Below the pieces are notes generated by a model. That model ran no database searches, was not told where the DNA came from, and was given only the letters and a program-made list of their open reading frames with translations. A stretch of DNA of 64,000 nt from Sphingobium vermicomposti (lineage in GTDB: Bacteria; Pseudomonadota; Alphaproteobacteria; Sphingomonadales; Sphingomonadaceae): contig NZ_JAASQR010000002.1 of assembly GCF_011762025.1 (NCBI RefSeq), positions 310,001 to 374,000 of the forward strand, given 5' to 3'. Both the position numbers and the translations under genes were made by a program. Positions 63,456 to 64,000 of this stretch are shown in pieces; positions within the stretch are counted from its first letter, which is position 1, and every line of letters begins with the position of its first letter.

Positions 63456-63917
63456 TCAGGCAGGACGCGTGCGGAACAGCGCGATTGGCATCATCGTCAT
63501 TACGGGCTGATCATGCTGGTTCATTATCGTCACCCGGCTTTTGACGATGCCCATTTCCGGTCGGGTACGGGACGCCTTCTTTTCGATCACTTCCGACGTG
63601 CCGCTCAACGTGTCGCCGGGGCGAACAGGCCTTAACCAGCGCAGTTCGTCCACGCCCATGGCTCCCAAGCTGGCATCCTGATGACCGCCAGCCTGCATTT
63701 TCGCGACGAACATTTTCATGAAAAGCGCGGTGGTGTGCCAGCCGCTGGCCGACAGGCTGCCAAAATGCGTTTCCGCCGCCGCCTCATCGGACAGATGGAA
63801 AGGCTGGGCATCGAACTCCGCTGCGAAGGCGATGATTTCGTCGCGGCTGATGGCCAGGGGGCCAAAAGTCAGCGTATCGCCGACCGTGACGTCCTCAAAA
63901 TAGATGATTTCGTCCAT
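63456..63917 (-). CDS. MaoC-family (R)-specific dehydratase/hydratase
   Basis: A 153-residue hot-dog-fold enzyme. The catalytic Asp-His pair is in FDAQPFHLSDEAA, within the family's D-x4-H hydratase motif, followed by ETHFGSLSASGWHTTALFMKM. Members hydrate or dehydrate enoyl-CoA thioesters. RWLRPVRPGDTLSGTSEV and the C-terminal MNQHDQPVMTM are also typical. It converges with the mutL-linked gene. Substrate unknown. Confidence 0.88.
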   Translation of the reverse strand: MDEIIYFEDVTVGDTLTFGPLAISRDEIIAFAAEFDAQPFHLSDEAAAETHFGSLSASGWHTTALFMKMFVAKMQAGGHQDASLGAMGVDELRWLRPVRPGDTLSGTSEVIEKKASRTRPEMGIVKSRVTIMNQHDQPVMTMMPIALFRTRPA

Positions 63918-64000
63918 GGCCCTCAGTCTCGCTCTGTTGGCGGACTGTCTAAAGCTGCCTTACGTTTACGTCAAGGTTAGGGTTGTGCGATCCATTTCCG

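Overview
The window looks like chromosomal DNA of an alphaproteobacterium of the order Sphingomonadales (Sphingobium, Sphingomonas or Novosphingobium type). It is GC-rich. It has two GTTC-N7-GTTC LexA boxes, the alphaproteobacterial form, an imuA-imuB-dnaE2 mutasome, a bacterial alternative oxidase with FixLJ, a small DUF5818-like protein, and the order mrdB-mrdA-mreD-mreC-mreB next to a divergent mutL.

Layout. 1-5 kb: metB-cysI-cysJ, an overlapping minus-strand operon for sulfite reduction and methionine-precursor synthesis, with the 5' end of a small membrane gene at the left edge. 5-9 kb: universal stress protein, ClC chloride channel with CBS domains, a divergent MarR regulator and a small membrane protein. 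9.5-11.5 kb: an IpdA/IpdB-like CoA-transferase pair, preceded by a strong promoter and an attenuator-like leader. 11.7-17 kb: accessory genes, including a second MreB-like ATPase, an Rnk/GreA-type factor, a HemD-like protein, two paralogous single-span membrane proteins and several unknowns. 17.1-21.1 kb: a hypoxia/nitric-oxide module in which fixL-fixJ diverge from alternative oxidase, a receiver protein, group III truncated haemoglobin and a YeaR-like protein.

21.4-37.7 kb is a defence-like island, all on the minus strand. It holds a coiled-coil PD-(D/E)XK nuclease, a MerR-type regulator with a two-span membrane partner, and a tight four-gene operon (NACHT-like P-loop ATPase, HNH-AAA ATPase fusion, stand-alone HNH nuclease, large protein with a PD-(D/E)XK-like domain). 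It also holds a 1316-residue protein with an Mrr-like nuclease, repeats, a GreA-like region and a PIN-like nuclease. The four-gene operon is the best candidate here for an undescribed system: it resembles Septu/retron PtuA-PtuB parts rewired with a NACHT sensor and an extra nuclease.

38-47 kb: Tim44-like protein, then an SOS cluster: dnaE2-imuB-imuA under one LexA box, and SRAP-DUF1810 divergent from a second SRAP-like gene that lacks the catalytic Cys2, sharing another LexA box. 47-55 kb: an IS5 transposase fragment, a MASE1 histidine kinase with FixJ-like regulator, an outer-membrane beta-barrel, a nuclease and several small unknowns, ending at tRNA-Lys(CTT). 55-64 kb: core genes for rod shape and mismatch repair, a secreted protein and a MaoC-type dehydratase.

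All names come from reading motifs and domain layout; no database search was run.
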